Source of the DNA: Solea solea
Taxonomy: Eukaryota; Chordata; Actinopteri; Pleuronectiformes; Soleidae
NCBI RefSeq assembly: GCF_958295425.1
Contig: NC_081139.1
Coordinates: forward strand, 22,201,888 to 22,265,887
Direction of reading: 5' to 3'
DNA length: 64,000 nt
Under the pieces are notes generated by a model that saw nothing but the letters and a program-made list of their open reading frames with translations, did no database searches and was not told where the DNA came from. The translations under genes and the position numbers were made by a program. This document shows positions 30,701-42,490 of the stretch, piece by piece. The first letter of the stretch is position 1. The number at the start of each line of letters is the position of its first letter.

Positions 30701-33700
30701 TCATCATCTGTACATAGAGTACATCGACTGATTCATAACAACAGTGCTGCAGTAAACATGTTAGATCTCAGCTCAGAGCAGAACCCACCTTCCTTTGGCA
30801 TCACTAATGTGGACAGTTTGAGGTCCATTTGTCTTCACTAGAAGTTCAGCAGCAACTTCATGTCCGTTAACTCTGCAGAGGAAGAACAATTATGTTTTAA
30901 AAGCAGCATTTTGTTTGTCGTCTGTTTAGATTTTCATCCATTCAGGTCATAGTTCTCCAAACATCACTGAGACAACATGAACAGGACTTGTACATTATTA
31001 TAAAATATACAGATATATGTTATGTATATTCTTTTTAATATCAAATGAACTAGTCTATGATGAGTCTTTACATGTATTATGATACTCACAGAGCACAGTG
31101 CAACGGCGTGAACAGGTTTCTCTCCTGGTTGCATAAACGTTTGTTTTCAAGTAAAATGTGTAAACATCCTTCGTGTCCTATAGAAAACAGGAAACAAACG
31201 TGTTTAACAAAACAACCAAGTGATAAAAATAAGAGACTAAAATGCTGCTATAGATAGATGGTACACTGTGATGCGCTTGCCCTAAGATTGTGGTAGCCAT
31301 TTTAAAAAAGGCTTTTTTATTTTTGTTTTTGTTTTTAATGTATCTATGTCCAAATAGGGTTGGGAATCATTTGAATTGTATCCATTCTGGTTTGATTCTG
31401 ATTCTTCTCACCAATTCCAGTTCCAGTATAGTTTAATGGAATATGTGACTGAACTGAAGTTCATTCAGTGCCAAAAATATACTTGCATGTAGATGCAAAC
31501 AACTAGGGCTGCAACTGTCGATTATTTTCATAATCGCCTAATGTGTCAATTATTTTCTTAATTAAGTGAGTACTTGTTTGGTTGATAAAATGTCAAACGT
31601 TGTTTCCCAAACCTCGAAATGATCATATTCTCAAGTGTGTTGTTTTGTCCACAAATTAAAATGACTGGTTTTAAAAATGTATTTGTTATATGGGGCAAAG
31701 AAACCAGAAAATATTAAAATTAAGAAGCTGAACAATCAGAAAGCTTGTTTTAATTATTAAAAAAAAACATTCAAACTGATTAATCGATTATCAAATAATA
31801 GTTGCAGCCCTACAAACAACTAACTCAACAGTTCTATTAAAGAAAGATTTGCCAATACACATCTTTTGTTACACAGAATCTAAATGAATCTTTTTCTCAT
31901 GGGTACCCAATTCCTGGCATATGGCATCAGATTCTACTTCGGTTCCAATTCTTGATTCCCAGTTTTACATGCAATTATAATCTGTGAACCACAGGGAAAA
32001 AAATTCTTGCTAGATGTCCCACCGTGGTAGGCAGCCCAGTGTGTGGGTGTGTAGCCTCTGTGGTCTAGCATGGAGTCCAGAGGGTCAGCTTTCACAGCAG
32101 CTTTGAGCAAACTGCGGAGTAGCTCGGTGTGACCACAGGAGGCTGCGAGGTGCAGCGGGGTCCTTCCCTGAGAGTCTCGGCACAGAGCGGAAGCCTTGTG
32201 TTCCAACAGAGCAGATACACAGTCCTCACTGTCCAACATGGTCTGAAGAGAGGGAAACAAGAGAATGTATGATGTGAGGGGACGAAAAGCATCTGTAACT
32301 TCATCCCCACTACAATCAGACTGTAGAACACCAGCACTGTGTTATAATCCTGCAGAAATGTGTTACACTGTCAAATACATACTTTTGCACTACTACAATT
32401 CACCTGTTATTACTTCTGTTTCTATACTTGCAATGGTACTTTTATATTATATATTTGTCTCATTGTAACAAGTGAATTTCCCCAGTGTGTGATCAGTAAA
32501 GTAAGATCTAATCTGATCTAATCTAAAAAATCTAAATGCTGTATTGACATACCCATTTACACATATAAAAGTGACAGGATACACTTGCATGCACACACAC
32601 ACACACACACACACTCATACATACAGCTCTGTGTAACGCAGTGAAGCCCTTTTTGTCTGCAGCATCAGCGTTCGCTCCTTTCTCCAACAGGATGTGGACA
32701 CAGTCGATGTGACGTCCCAGAGCTGCCAGCATGAGAGCCGTCCTGCAAACAAATCAAAACAAAGGCTTCACTGTTGTGAGGATTAAAATGTTTAATTCCC
32801 TGATCATATCAGAAAAACATTGTCTTAGGTTTGTAGATCAACAAGACCGCAATGAATACAATGTGAGGGAAAATGTGTTTGTTTGGTCACAGTCACCATG
32901 TTGTAAATGTTCTTGTATACACCCAAATGTCACAGTAATAAACACACTGACATCATGTTTTATGCTTGAATATCAATTATGTTTAGCATTTTCTTTAAAT
33001 ATCTAGTAAAAAAAATGTACAGTTTCAATCTCAACATTCATTTCTGTAATGTCTAATACTAATACCACTACTCTGCGGTGTGGCCTTAATTTAGACAACC
33101 TACTGAAAATGTCAATTGATGGCCGGTTGTGTAAAATACTACTAAGCATGTCAGAATGTGAAAGATAAAAGAAGAAAATAACATAGCATTTAAAAAAAGG
33201 ATTGACTCACTGTCCCTGTGTATCCGCACAGTCAATGATGTCAGCACTTTGTTCCCTATTGACCAGTAAAAGCAGACAGTCCATCTGGCCCTCAGCAGCT
33301 GCTCATGGGGGAAGAAAATATTTATTATGAATGATTTCCTTGTGTATAAAATAAAGTTCTATCATAGTGTAATTTTCAGTTTAATAACAAAAACCCGACT
33401 TCATCATAAACACACCTGCAGCATGGAGAGCCGTCCACTTGCGCTTGTGCTCCCTCAGTGTGTAAGAGGCTTGATGTGTTAGCAGCACCTCCACACACGG
33501 GGCAAATCCTCTCCGAGCAGCCAGGTGGAGGGCAGTTCGGCCTTCAATGTCCCGCACATCCAGACTCACTAATGTCTCACACAGCAAATGCAGCGCCGCC
33601 TGGTGACCATAATATGCCTACAGTGGAAAAATGCACTTCAATTTCGGAGTCACAGCCTGTGTATGTATGACGCCTGTTCCATGTTGCATACATTATATAT

Positions 33701-36700
33701 ATTACGGCATAAACAGTTAAGTACTTTGACTCACAGCTAAGTGCAACGGACTGACTGGAATGTTACTTTCAGCTTCTTCGAGACAGTTGAACGAAATCTC
33801 CAGGAGCTGCAAGAGTCAGAGGAGAAACAATAAAAAACTTTTTTGTGACAAAATTAAAATTAAAAGCATTAAAATAAAGACTGGTACTGACCAGTTCCAG
33901 GTGCTGTTTGTTCCCATATGCAGCTGCATAGTGAACGGCACTGTAACCCTTACTGTTCTTCACAATCGGATTTGCTCCATTATCAAGTAAGAAGTCTAAA
34001 CACCTGAACACACACAGACAAAAAAGATTAGGAATCCTGTTTGTTTTAGTATCCTTTCCATTATTGTTGCTTTGTGTTCCCAAATTTGTTTTTGAACATC
34101 AAGAATTAAAGCCAACTTCTTTGCAAATATTTAAAGAAAATTGGACAGCTAGTTGGACATTTGATGATTTACCTGATTTATGATTTTGACATGTAGTTAA
34201 CTTTACTTTAAAAGTAACTTCACACTTAAAAGCAAAAAAAAAAGCTTCAAGGTAATCTACTTTGTGTATGTGTCAACAAAATGTGACTCACAGTGAGGCC
34301 TCTTGTTCCTTTTCCAAACTGTAGTCAACCTCAGAGTTTGGGTTTCCACTGTGGAAAGAAAGGAAACGTAAGTATACATGTGGCTTGAATGAGGTCAGCG
34401 ATTACCAACAGAACTGTTCACAGGATGCTACCATTTTTTTATTTCCAAGTTATGAAATAAGAGACATTGAATTAAGTGTGCTCTCTTACCCACAGAAGGT
34501 GTGTGAAGCAGCAGTGTAGTGCAGAGGACTGCAGCCCATCAGGTCCAGCTCATTGACCTCTGCTCCAGCTCTGACCAGGGAAATGGTGCATTGGCTGTTC
34601 CCATTGGCTGCAGCATAGTGCAGAGGAGATCTGCGCAATACAGCAGAGGACAGCTGTGATATCAGGTAACAGTGAGGTGCAGTTACAACCTTAGCGCCAG
34701 CTATTTACCTTCCCAAATTATCTTTTATGTCCAGTTCAGCGCCACCATTTATGATCAAGTTGAGGCAGTCGACATTTCTGTCACATAAGAGGGAAAACAG
34801 AGTTAGACGTAGATTAGGATTTAGAGACAAATATTTCAGATCTGTGAGAGACCACTGTCATTTGTGCAAAAATATTTAGTCATGTAAAATAAAAAAAATT
34901 TCTGCAGCACACCAAAACTTTAAATCACAACTCAAGAAGACAGGATCATGCATTTCCATATATTACATTTAACTGAACAATTGAATTATCTGTTACATGT
35001 CTAAGGTATAATGACAGCATCCTTATATTTGCAAAGCATTCTTTCAAAATTAATCATAAATATTTTATAGTTACTTGAAACTTCATAATTTTAGTTTTTT
35101 TTAATGACCTTCTCTCAGCCCAACTGCAGTATCGCAAAGCCCACCAGGGGGCTGTGGTTTACACTTTGGAAATCACTGATCTGGACAGTTCATCTCGAGC
35201 TGGGAAATATATATCAGTATTATATCTATAGACGATGTCAGTGTTTCTAATGCACCTATCCATCATTATCTGAAATAAAAGGTAATAACTGTGTAAAACA
35301 GATCATAAATAGTGGATCTCAAAAGAAAACTTTTCATGAGCCCAGAGAAAGAACCCGTGCGCAGCTTTATATCCTCATATATCTCGTATATATCGGGATA
35401 TAGCCCTTAAAATATCTACATATTATTTATAAGTCAGCCTTACTGGCATCATATCAAAACCAGTTTAAATGTGGCTGATCAGTGCAACCCCATGGTGATA
35501 GGATAATCCTTTAATCTTATACAGAGATTCTAAGTAGATGGATTAAACTAAATTGGGACATCTCCTCTTAAAATAAAGTAGAGACTAATCCAAGTGGGAG
35601 GTGGTGCTGGGAAAAATAATTCTCGACCTGAAAGTTTTGCTGTAAATGAATTTTCTTTAGAAAGAATTTTGTGTGTTGATATTTCCTGTTACTCCCCTTA
35701 AACATTGTTTTTACTTTCCCCTGAAAATCTATGTGGATATAAACTGTTTCAACGTTTTGTTTAAGTGTGTGGTTGTTTGATCACTCACCCTCCAGAAGCA
35801 GCCGCATGCAGACAGGTCCTCCCGAAATCATCCAGGACGTTTACATCAATCCCGACTGATGATATTTGAGATGACATGATGTGGTAAAACTGACCTGAAC
35901 AACAGAAAACAGCACAAGGTGAGTAAACAGTTGAAAAGCAACAAGGATGAGAAATTAAATTAGAGGCTGACTCAAACAGATTCTCACCATTAGACAGTAA
36001 CTTTCGACAACAGTCTGGATATCCATAGAGCGCTGCTAAATGTAGTGGAAGCATCCCATGAATGCCCTGTCTTTATAGATTAGAGTGGAAAAACACAACA
36101 TTAAAGAATCTCTTCCAATAACTGAATCTGAAGGTGAACATGTGTGTTTCTGTTGGACTGGGTAATACAGATATTTACTAACGTTATGTTGGTCCCTATC
36201 ATAATATATTAAAATAAGTTGTTGTTTGTGATAGATCACCTCTTGAATGTGCAAGTATTTGTGTCAATATACAACTGATCCGTACCTTCCTACTTTTTTT
36301 TTTGATGGGCAAGACCTTTTTGAGCTGGTATGATGTCAGGCTCTTTATGTAGCTGGAGTAGCAATCATCATCTGGCCTTAACACCCCACAGTAGTTTAAG
36401 GCCAAAGTGCCAGCCAAAGCCTTTATTGGGCCTTGAGCCCAGCTCAGACTATTATTGATAGAACTGTAACACTATAAACTGCATTAATTATAGTTGTGTT
36501 ATTTACACCAAACCAGTGTCACTCCTGTTCTTTTAACCTTAGAGGGCAGTAAAATCACTACAGTGACCTAGTATTAATATGCACTTTCATATTCAAAGTA
36601 AAGCACTGAGTGTGGTGATACTTAACTTGAATTAAACCAGTTTAATGACTTTGGATTTTAAAACTTCAGCTCCAAAATAAAACCAAATAAATTAAGCTCA

Positions 36701-39700
36701 ACATTATTCAGATATACATCTAAAGATATCTAGATTTCTTTGTTAAAATGTTTTTCTTCACACACTACTGGGGGCCCCCTCATCACCAGGGGTTCACCCT
36801 GGGGGCCGGCTGTGGGTTTACCATTCCAAACTGTACCATGGAGAACTAAATTTCACTGTACCACTTGATGGAAATACAGCTTTCTTGGTCAGAATGAAAA
36901 CACGCCTTGAAAGACAAGCACCATTAGACAGACAATCTGGATTCATGAGATGGAGACCAGTACCTGGACTTCTCAGCTCCGTTTGTTAGCAGAGTGCTGA
37001 TCAACAGCTCCTGACCATATCTAGCAGCAACATGAAGAGGAGTGCTTCCATACACATCCACACAGTCGATCTCCCCACCTGTGTACAAAGGTAGAAGGAA
37101 ACATAGCTTTGATAAGATAAAATATGTGAGATGAGGACATGAGCTCTGATGTTTTAAGTCGGATTGCATTGTGAAGATCATTTTACAATTGGTCATCATG
37201 TGCTTTGATCAGGATGCTGTGTAAATATTTCCAAGCAACATTTAATGTTACCATTTTGGATCAGAATCTGGGAGCCTGTAAAGCGTCCATGCATGGCAGC
37301 CATATGCAAAGGGATCTTCCCCTCAATATTCTGTTCAACAGAGAAAACAAAATCATGTTTTGTGTAAACAAGGGCAAACATCATCATCATTTTTTAATTA
37401 TTCAGTCTCATTGAGATTAAACATCTGTTATATGAGAGGGGCCTCAACTAAACATTTAATCCTCCAAGGTTAGAATGTGTGTGGTACATAGGAGAGAAAA
37501 TGTCAGCCTTATAGTTTGGTAATTATCAGATCTAATTAAAAAAAAAACTGAATATCAAAATACTTTGCATTACTGTAACTTTATCTCCTTATTACCACAC
37601 TATTACAATTGCTATTACCAAGCCTATTATTACCATGTTACAAAAACTGTATTAATAGATAGCCCCTTGAGCTGAACCATCTAATTTTCAAGGGGTTCCA
37701 CCATGTTGTCACTGTACTGTAGTGTAAAGTCTCCCCCATCACTTTCATCTACATCAGGTCTTTTCAAATTCACTTCACCTGCAGGTTGACATCAGCCCCA
37801 TTGTTGATCAGCAGCTCGAGACACAGCACCCCGCAGGAGGAGGCAGCAGCCAGATGCAGCGGCGTGTTGCCCTGGTGGTTGGGCTGATTGATGTTGGCAC
37901 CGCCATTCACCAGCTCATTGGCCACAGTGTCCTGCCCAGTGTGACAGGCCATGTGGAGCGCAGAGTTTCCGAAAGTGTTGAGATCGTCAATCTGAGAGTC
38001 GGAGGAGAAAAATATACGATGACCAGCTCTAAAGCATTGTTTGTTTGTTGATGAATATTAGGCAGACATTAAGAAAAGGCCAAATGCGTTCAGAAAGGAG
38101 AGATTTTACTTCTTTAAAGACAAGTACATTATTATTTTGGGTTATATTCAGCTGAATATTGTCTTTAAAGCCAAGACCATTCCCAGAGAAAAACTCTCTG
38201 AAACAACGTCAGGCACATGTACAGTAAATCTATCTAAATCTATGCAAATCCTGTGCACAATGTACAGTAAAAAAAAAAGACAGCTACAATAATTGATTAC
38301 AATGGAAAATTATGTCAGTTTTGTTTCCACTCCACCTTACCTCCACCCCCAGCCTCAACAGATATCTGACCATGTCTAACTGTCCACTGGCTGCTGCTGC
38401 ATGGAGCGGAGTGTAGCCACGTTTGTCCTTACATGTCATGTCAGCGCTGTGGGACACCAGCAGCTTCATGACATCTGTATGCCCTGAAAGAGGAGTTTAT
38501 TTAAATTACATACATTTCAGATAAGCTTGCATGCAACAATAGAACCTGTTTACTATGTGTGTCAGTCATAAATAGTTGCCATAGATCAATCATAACAAAG
38601 ATGTACATAAAAAATGATCACATTAAATGCAATAATGCCATCCTGTCAGAGAAATGTATAAAACAGATTAAATGTGGTAACAGGATGTATGTACTTTCCC
38701 CATTACGTCATTGTTTGAAATGTTATTATATTCCACACATTTCTTTGTCTTAAAATGTTTATATACTCCCCAAAGTTAAATGTTAATGTCAATAACTTCT
38801 TACTTTCTTAAACAAATCTCTATTCTATCTTAAATGTATGTCGGACATTTATTTAGGGAAAATATTGCCCATACATTTGAGTCTGTAGTGGAGTGACGTT
38901 ACTAACCTTGGTATGCAGCCCAGTGGATGGCCTGCCTTTCTTTCTTATCTTTGGCACAGACGTTGGCACCTTTGCTCAGGAGCAGGTTAACCATCTGCAA
39001 AAACACAACAACAGGCTCAATTAGTGTGTTTCTCACATCATCTCATACAATCTACTACAACCAACTGGACAGCAGATTTATTTTTTTGACAACAGATTAC
39101 GAGAAGATTTAATGTACAAATTCACCAGAAAGTGCTTCACTTCCCTATAGCAGATTTCTTTTTATAAAAGGAAAACATAAAGTGATGTATTGGTAAAACA
39201 ATCACATGGGTTACTACGATCAACTTTACAGTTTACCTCTCCATGGCCGCTGTGTGCTGCAAGATGCAGTGGTGTCCTCCCTGACCTGTCACTAACATCC
39301 AGGCTGCAAACATGTGGAATCAGAGCTTTAGCACAACCTATAGCCCAGTTTGCAGCTGCCATGTGCAAAGCCGTATGCCAGAACTTGTCGCGTGCATTGA
39401 CCTCTGCTTTGTGCTTTAGTAGCAGCTCCACGGCTTTCTGGGCGGAAAATATAAAAGTAAAAAGGTGTCAGTAAAACAGTTGATTCTGGATCCTTTTGTG
39501 TTTTGACAAAAAGGAACTTACTTCATTTCGTGAGAAAGCTGCTCGATGTAAAGGAGTCAGCAAACCATGGTCCTTCGCGTTGACCTTTGCACCTGTAACA
39601 CAAGGTGCAAAGGTTTTGTTTTTTTGAGTAAAAACAAAATTGGGTAGTTGCAAAAGGTATCTGATCTGCTTCTTGATACAAAATTATTATTTTCTACCTG

Positions 39701-41734
39701 AAGAAATAAGGAGGTCCATAATGTGGACATCACCCAAATAAGCAGCAGCATGAAGTGGTGTACTTTGTTCTTGGTCCTGAAACACATCAAATTGTGCTAT
39801 ATTCAACATACTTTTATAACATTTTACCAGAACATTCAGTGTTATATCATTATTTTTCATATATTCAGATTTTTTGGACTCTGCATGGTCACAATAAACA
39901 TTTGATCAACTTCACAATTTGCAGAGATGTGAACAGAAAGCCTGCTTGCACCACACAATTATCTTAAACATACACAAGTCAATTAACATTCAAAGGAACA
40001 TTCAAAGCCACAAAACACGAATTTGTACGAGGGTTAACATTTAAAACATATAACTTCTGACTTCACGAAAAAGAGTTCATTTTACCAGTGAATTGACATC
40101 TTCGTTGTGGTTCAACAATAACGTCACCTCTTCTGTGTTTCGGCTGAATATAGCTTGGACCAATGGAGACTGGAAGAGAGATGCAAAGCAGAAATTTGTC
40201 TAGTTTTAATTTTTAACATATTTTTTGACTAAGTGCTGAATGCAAGAGATTTGTGTTGATGGTATGCCATACACATTTGCACTATGTATATACAAGGGGT
40301 GCACGATATTGGACTTCTTGCCAATATCTGATATATCAGGATTGCTTGAGCTGACTTCTGTGGTAAAATTTAAATCATATTTTGCCTACTTATATTGCAG
40401 CAGATATAGATATAATTTTTTGTGATCAAGCAAAATAAATAAAAAAAATATATATATATATTTGTAGCATAGAAGTCAACGACGTAGAAGCCTATTTAGC
40501 CTACTTTTGTAGTCAGTAGTCCTATTGGAAGATCTTGGTTTGTTTGCCCTTATCCGATCATTTTTAAAGCCAAAATCTGCCAATTTTGAGTGGATAATAT
40601 CATACATCCCTAGTAGAATACTATGTTTATCCTGAGACCTGAAAACTTAAATGACAAAAAAAAACAGTTGTACAGCTTAATAAAGCAAACTTACACAGCG
40701 TAATCATAAATAAATGAGTGAAGACAATGATAACATTGAAACATTTAAATATTGGACAATAAGTATTTCCCCTCACTGTATCAGTCTGTATCAAACTGTT
40801 AACAACTTTAAAAACTTGTATAATTTATAAAAATCCCACATGGAATGACAGCACCTCCACTAAATAGACACATCAAACAAAAGACAATTTGCTATGATCT
40901 TTGGTGTTTAAACGGAACAGTGTAACAGAAAGTTGGTTTTATATGTTAGCAGCTTCCAATGAGTTAAACTTGCACAACATGTGCAAGTAAAGCTCAAGCA
41001 TCTCTGAAAAACTCGGTGAAATAGACCTTTTTAAGAGCAGATGTTTTTTTCATGAAATAGGACAAACACAGTTTTCACCAGTAACATGAATTAAAGTTAA
41101 ACTTCAAGAGTCAGGGTCCTGCCACTGCTCAAGTGTAAGATGGAGTTATATACGGTCACCGCAGCGTTGCTAATGTTTATATCTGTGTTCAAGTGTTACA
41201 TCAACCTGCTCAGGGACGGCAAATGGAAATTGGCTTATGGCTACTATCTGGTCATCATATGAATGTTCAGTAACTGTCCCTATAATTAAATACATTTGCC
41301 AATAAAATCTGCGCAGACTTTACTGCTTCAGTTAAGGACGTTGCGTGAACATTTCATCATGGCCAAATATGCCTGCAATATTTATAGTGAATGTGCAGGT
41401 TTCCAGCACAGACAGAAATAAACTGTAGATGGCTGCAGTTTAAAGAGCAGACACTAAATGATGACAGGATCTTGGATGCTTAACAAAATCCAAACATCGA
41501 ATCACGTATCAACTGATCACGACCATGCAAACCCAAACGTGAGGTCTAATGTTACAGGGCAAAACAAATGTGTGACATTAATAACAAGCCTTGTTACAAA
41601 CTTTGGTCGACATGTCGCTACCATGACTAGCCAGCTGTTTGCAGCGCCACTGGTCCTGTTAGTTATCTAACGCTAAGCTAGACAAGAGCAAAAGTTGTGT
41701 TTACTACCTGGTCCTTGATATTTCTTAACTCCAT
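27723..41734 (-). CDS. ankrd52: Ankyrin repeat regulatory subunit of protein phosphatase 6 (ANKRD52-like)
   Basis: A scaffold built almost wholly of ankyrin repeats; the family (ANKRD28/44/52) binds PP6 catalytic-SAPS subunits. Twenty-eight exons join in frame to 1039 aa: 41708-41734, 40086-40169, 39698-39776, 39522-39592, 39237-39437, 38907-38994, 38341-38483, 37779-37991, 37252-37330, 36964-37078, 35988-36070, 35789-35894, 34709-34777, 34490-34630, 34292-34348, 33892-34003, 33735-33806, 33416-33617, 33211-33298, 32625-32742, 32023-32242, 31090-31177, 30789-30872, 30434-30579, 29568-29650, 29065-29147, 28369-28460, 27723-27898. Exon 1 encodes only MELRNIKDQ. Repeats of the TPLHxAAxxGH type run from about residue 40 to 950. 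ANKRD52 rather than ANKRD28/44 is favoured by [18 protein letters not shown], the [10 protein letters not shown] insert (exon 12) and the end [17 protein letters not shown] then ILKNCGIS. The C-terminus is shorter than in mammals. Confidence 0.93.
28235..28320 (-). mobile_element. LINE ORF2 C-terminal remnant
   Basis: Read on the minus strand, this intronic stretch encodes [20 protein letters not shown] before a stop at 28235-28237. The pattern (G-x-x-A/S-F-S-x-x-G-x-x-x-W-N-x-L-P) is that of the C-terminal end of non-LTR retrotransposon polyproteins. It sits directly after the donor of ankrd52 exon 27, on the same strand. Only a short fragment remains. Confidence 0.6.
29861..30286 (-). mobile_element. 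Non-autonomous DNA transposon, copy 1 (truncated)
   Basis: This is the inverse-orientation relative of the element at 53289-53818. Shared blocks include cttccatgggatattta, cccaatcagctgactgtc, ccccaagggaaggg, tacttggtaggcggg and tacatactgtactgtac. About 95 internal bases of the other copy and part of one terminus are missing. It lies in an ankrd52 intron; the open frames across it are not genes. Confidence 0.75.
31353..31965. mobile_element. Outer repeat split by an inserted MITE
   Basis: The left part (31353-31503, from agggttgggaatcatttg) and the right part (31813-31965, ending ggttccaattcttgattccc) look like the two ends of one fish repeat with ggttgggaatc / gattccca inverted ends. It is interrupted by hAT-like MITE copy C at 31504-31812. 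Confidence 0.45.
31504..31812. mobile_element. hAT-like MITE, copy C (perfect 8-bp duplication)
   Basis: A 309-bp element with perfect 12-bp inverted ends TAGGGCTGCAAC and GTTGCAGCCCTA. It is flanked by identical CAAACAAC at 31496-31503 and 31813-31820. Eight-base duplications and a TAGGG end are characteristic of hAT transposons. It is the best-preserved copy in the window and has no coding capacity. Confidence 0.88.
32440..32525 (+). repeat. LINE-type 3' tail fragment
   Basis: The run attgtaacaagtgaatttcc then ccagtgtgtgatcagtaaag, with a trailing degenerate (atctaatctg)n, looks like a retrotransposon 3' end with its short repeat tail. It is in the ankrd52 intron between exons 20 and 21, and is related to 1641-1716. 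Confidence 0.45.
32591..32614. repeat. (CA)n microsatellite
   Basis: About twelve CA units, 11 bases outside the donor of ankrd52 exon 20 on the minus strand. Confidence 0.9.
36783..36880. mobile_element. Fragment related to the 29861/53289 transposon
   Basis: The phrase tttaccattccaaactgtac, followed by catggagaactaaatttc, matches one terminus of the two larger copies (tttaccattccaaaccatac at 30259). Only an end fragment is seen, in an ankrd52 intron. Confidence 0.4.
40296..40614. mobile_element. Non-autonomous element with AGGGGTGCACGATAT ends
   Basis: About 320 bases run from AGGGGTGCACGATATTGGA to ATATCATACATCCCTA. The ends are imperfect inverted repeats, and the inside repeats the theme (gccaatatctgatat; aaagccaaaatctgccaat). 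I recognise this wording from common fish MITEs. I could not find an unambiguous target duplication. It lies in ankrd52 intron 1. Confidence 0.6.
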
Positions 41735-42490
41735 GACCCAGTTATTTACTCTGGAAGATCCTTCATTGAGGCTGATTTGTTTTGACTGGCTACATGTCCC
41801 TCCGCAGCAGACAACAGCTAGTTAGCCTAGCTTTAGCTTAATTAGCTACTAGCTTGGATAGTAGCTGACGTACACACCGCAGCTGTAAGAATATCGCGAT
41901 AGTCAGATAGTTAACGTGATTTGGTCAGTATTATTTTTAGCCTATATATATATATATATATATATACATATTATACATATTATACATATTATATAGTATA
42001 GTATAGTATAGTATAATTACTTTTTGCTACTGTGTCAATTTGAATGTCCTCTTATCCTATGTGCTCATGAACATATTTACAATTATGGTTGACCTAAAAA
42101 AAAAAAAAAAACTTCATTAACGCCTCATGAAAACCCAAAAATCTTTACAGTGGTAAAAGTAAACAAAAAAATTAGTTGTACATGGTGTAAATTTACTGTT
42201 TTTCAGTCTCCCCCACTAGTTTAAACATGTGGATTAGATCATATATTTTTACAGCTCCTGTTGTACCGGCGGCTTTAGTCTGATGCGCCTGTCAACCAAA
42301 ACATCGGGGAAAATAATGCCCTTTCTTCTTCACCAACCAGACCGGTATGTTCACGAACACTGCGCATACGCAGTGGAGTGTGTAGAAATACGACTTAGCG
42401 GTAACGTGCTACTCCGTTAGCTTTGTGTACATTTTTGTTTTAAAGAGCTTTTATCGTGAAAACACAGACTCTTCCGCAACGTTTACCAAG
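41735..42490. promoter_or_regulatory. Divergent promoter region, ankrd52 / slc11a2
   Basis: The ankrd52 ATG (41734, minus) and a probable slc11a2 leader exon face away from each other over about 700 bases. The slc11a2 leader probably ends at 42490, where ttaccaag is followed by gtaagg, a strong donor. The interval is rich in GCTA/TAGC words (41818-41860, 42405-42422) and contains a TA microsatellite. Transcription starts are inferred only. Confidence 0.45.
41941..42016. repeat. (TA)n with catatta and gtata repeats
   Basis: About 12 TA units, then three catattata units, then four agtat units. It is a compound microsatellite inside the divergent promoter interval. Confidence 0.9.

Noticed and set aside
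36036..36070. Acceptor at 36067 for ankrd52 exon 11
   Set aside because: It would shift the ankyrin frame; the acceptor four bases upstream (exon start 36070) restores [13 protein letters not shown] and makes the whole CDS a multiple of three.
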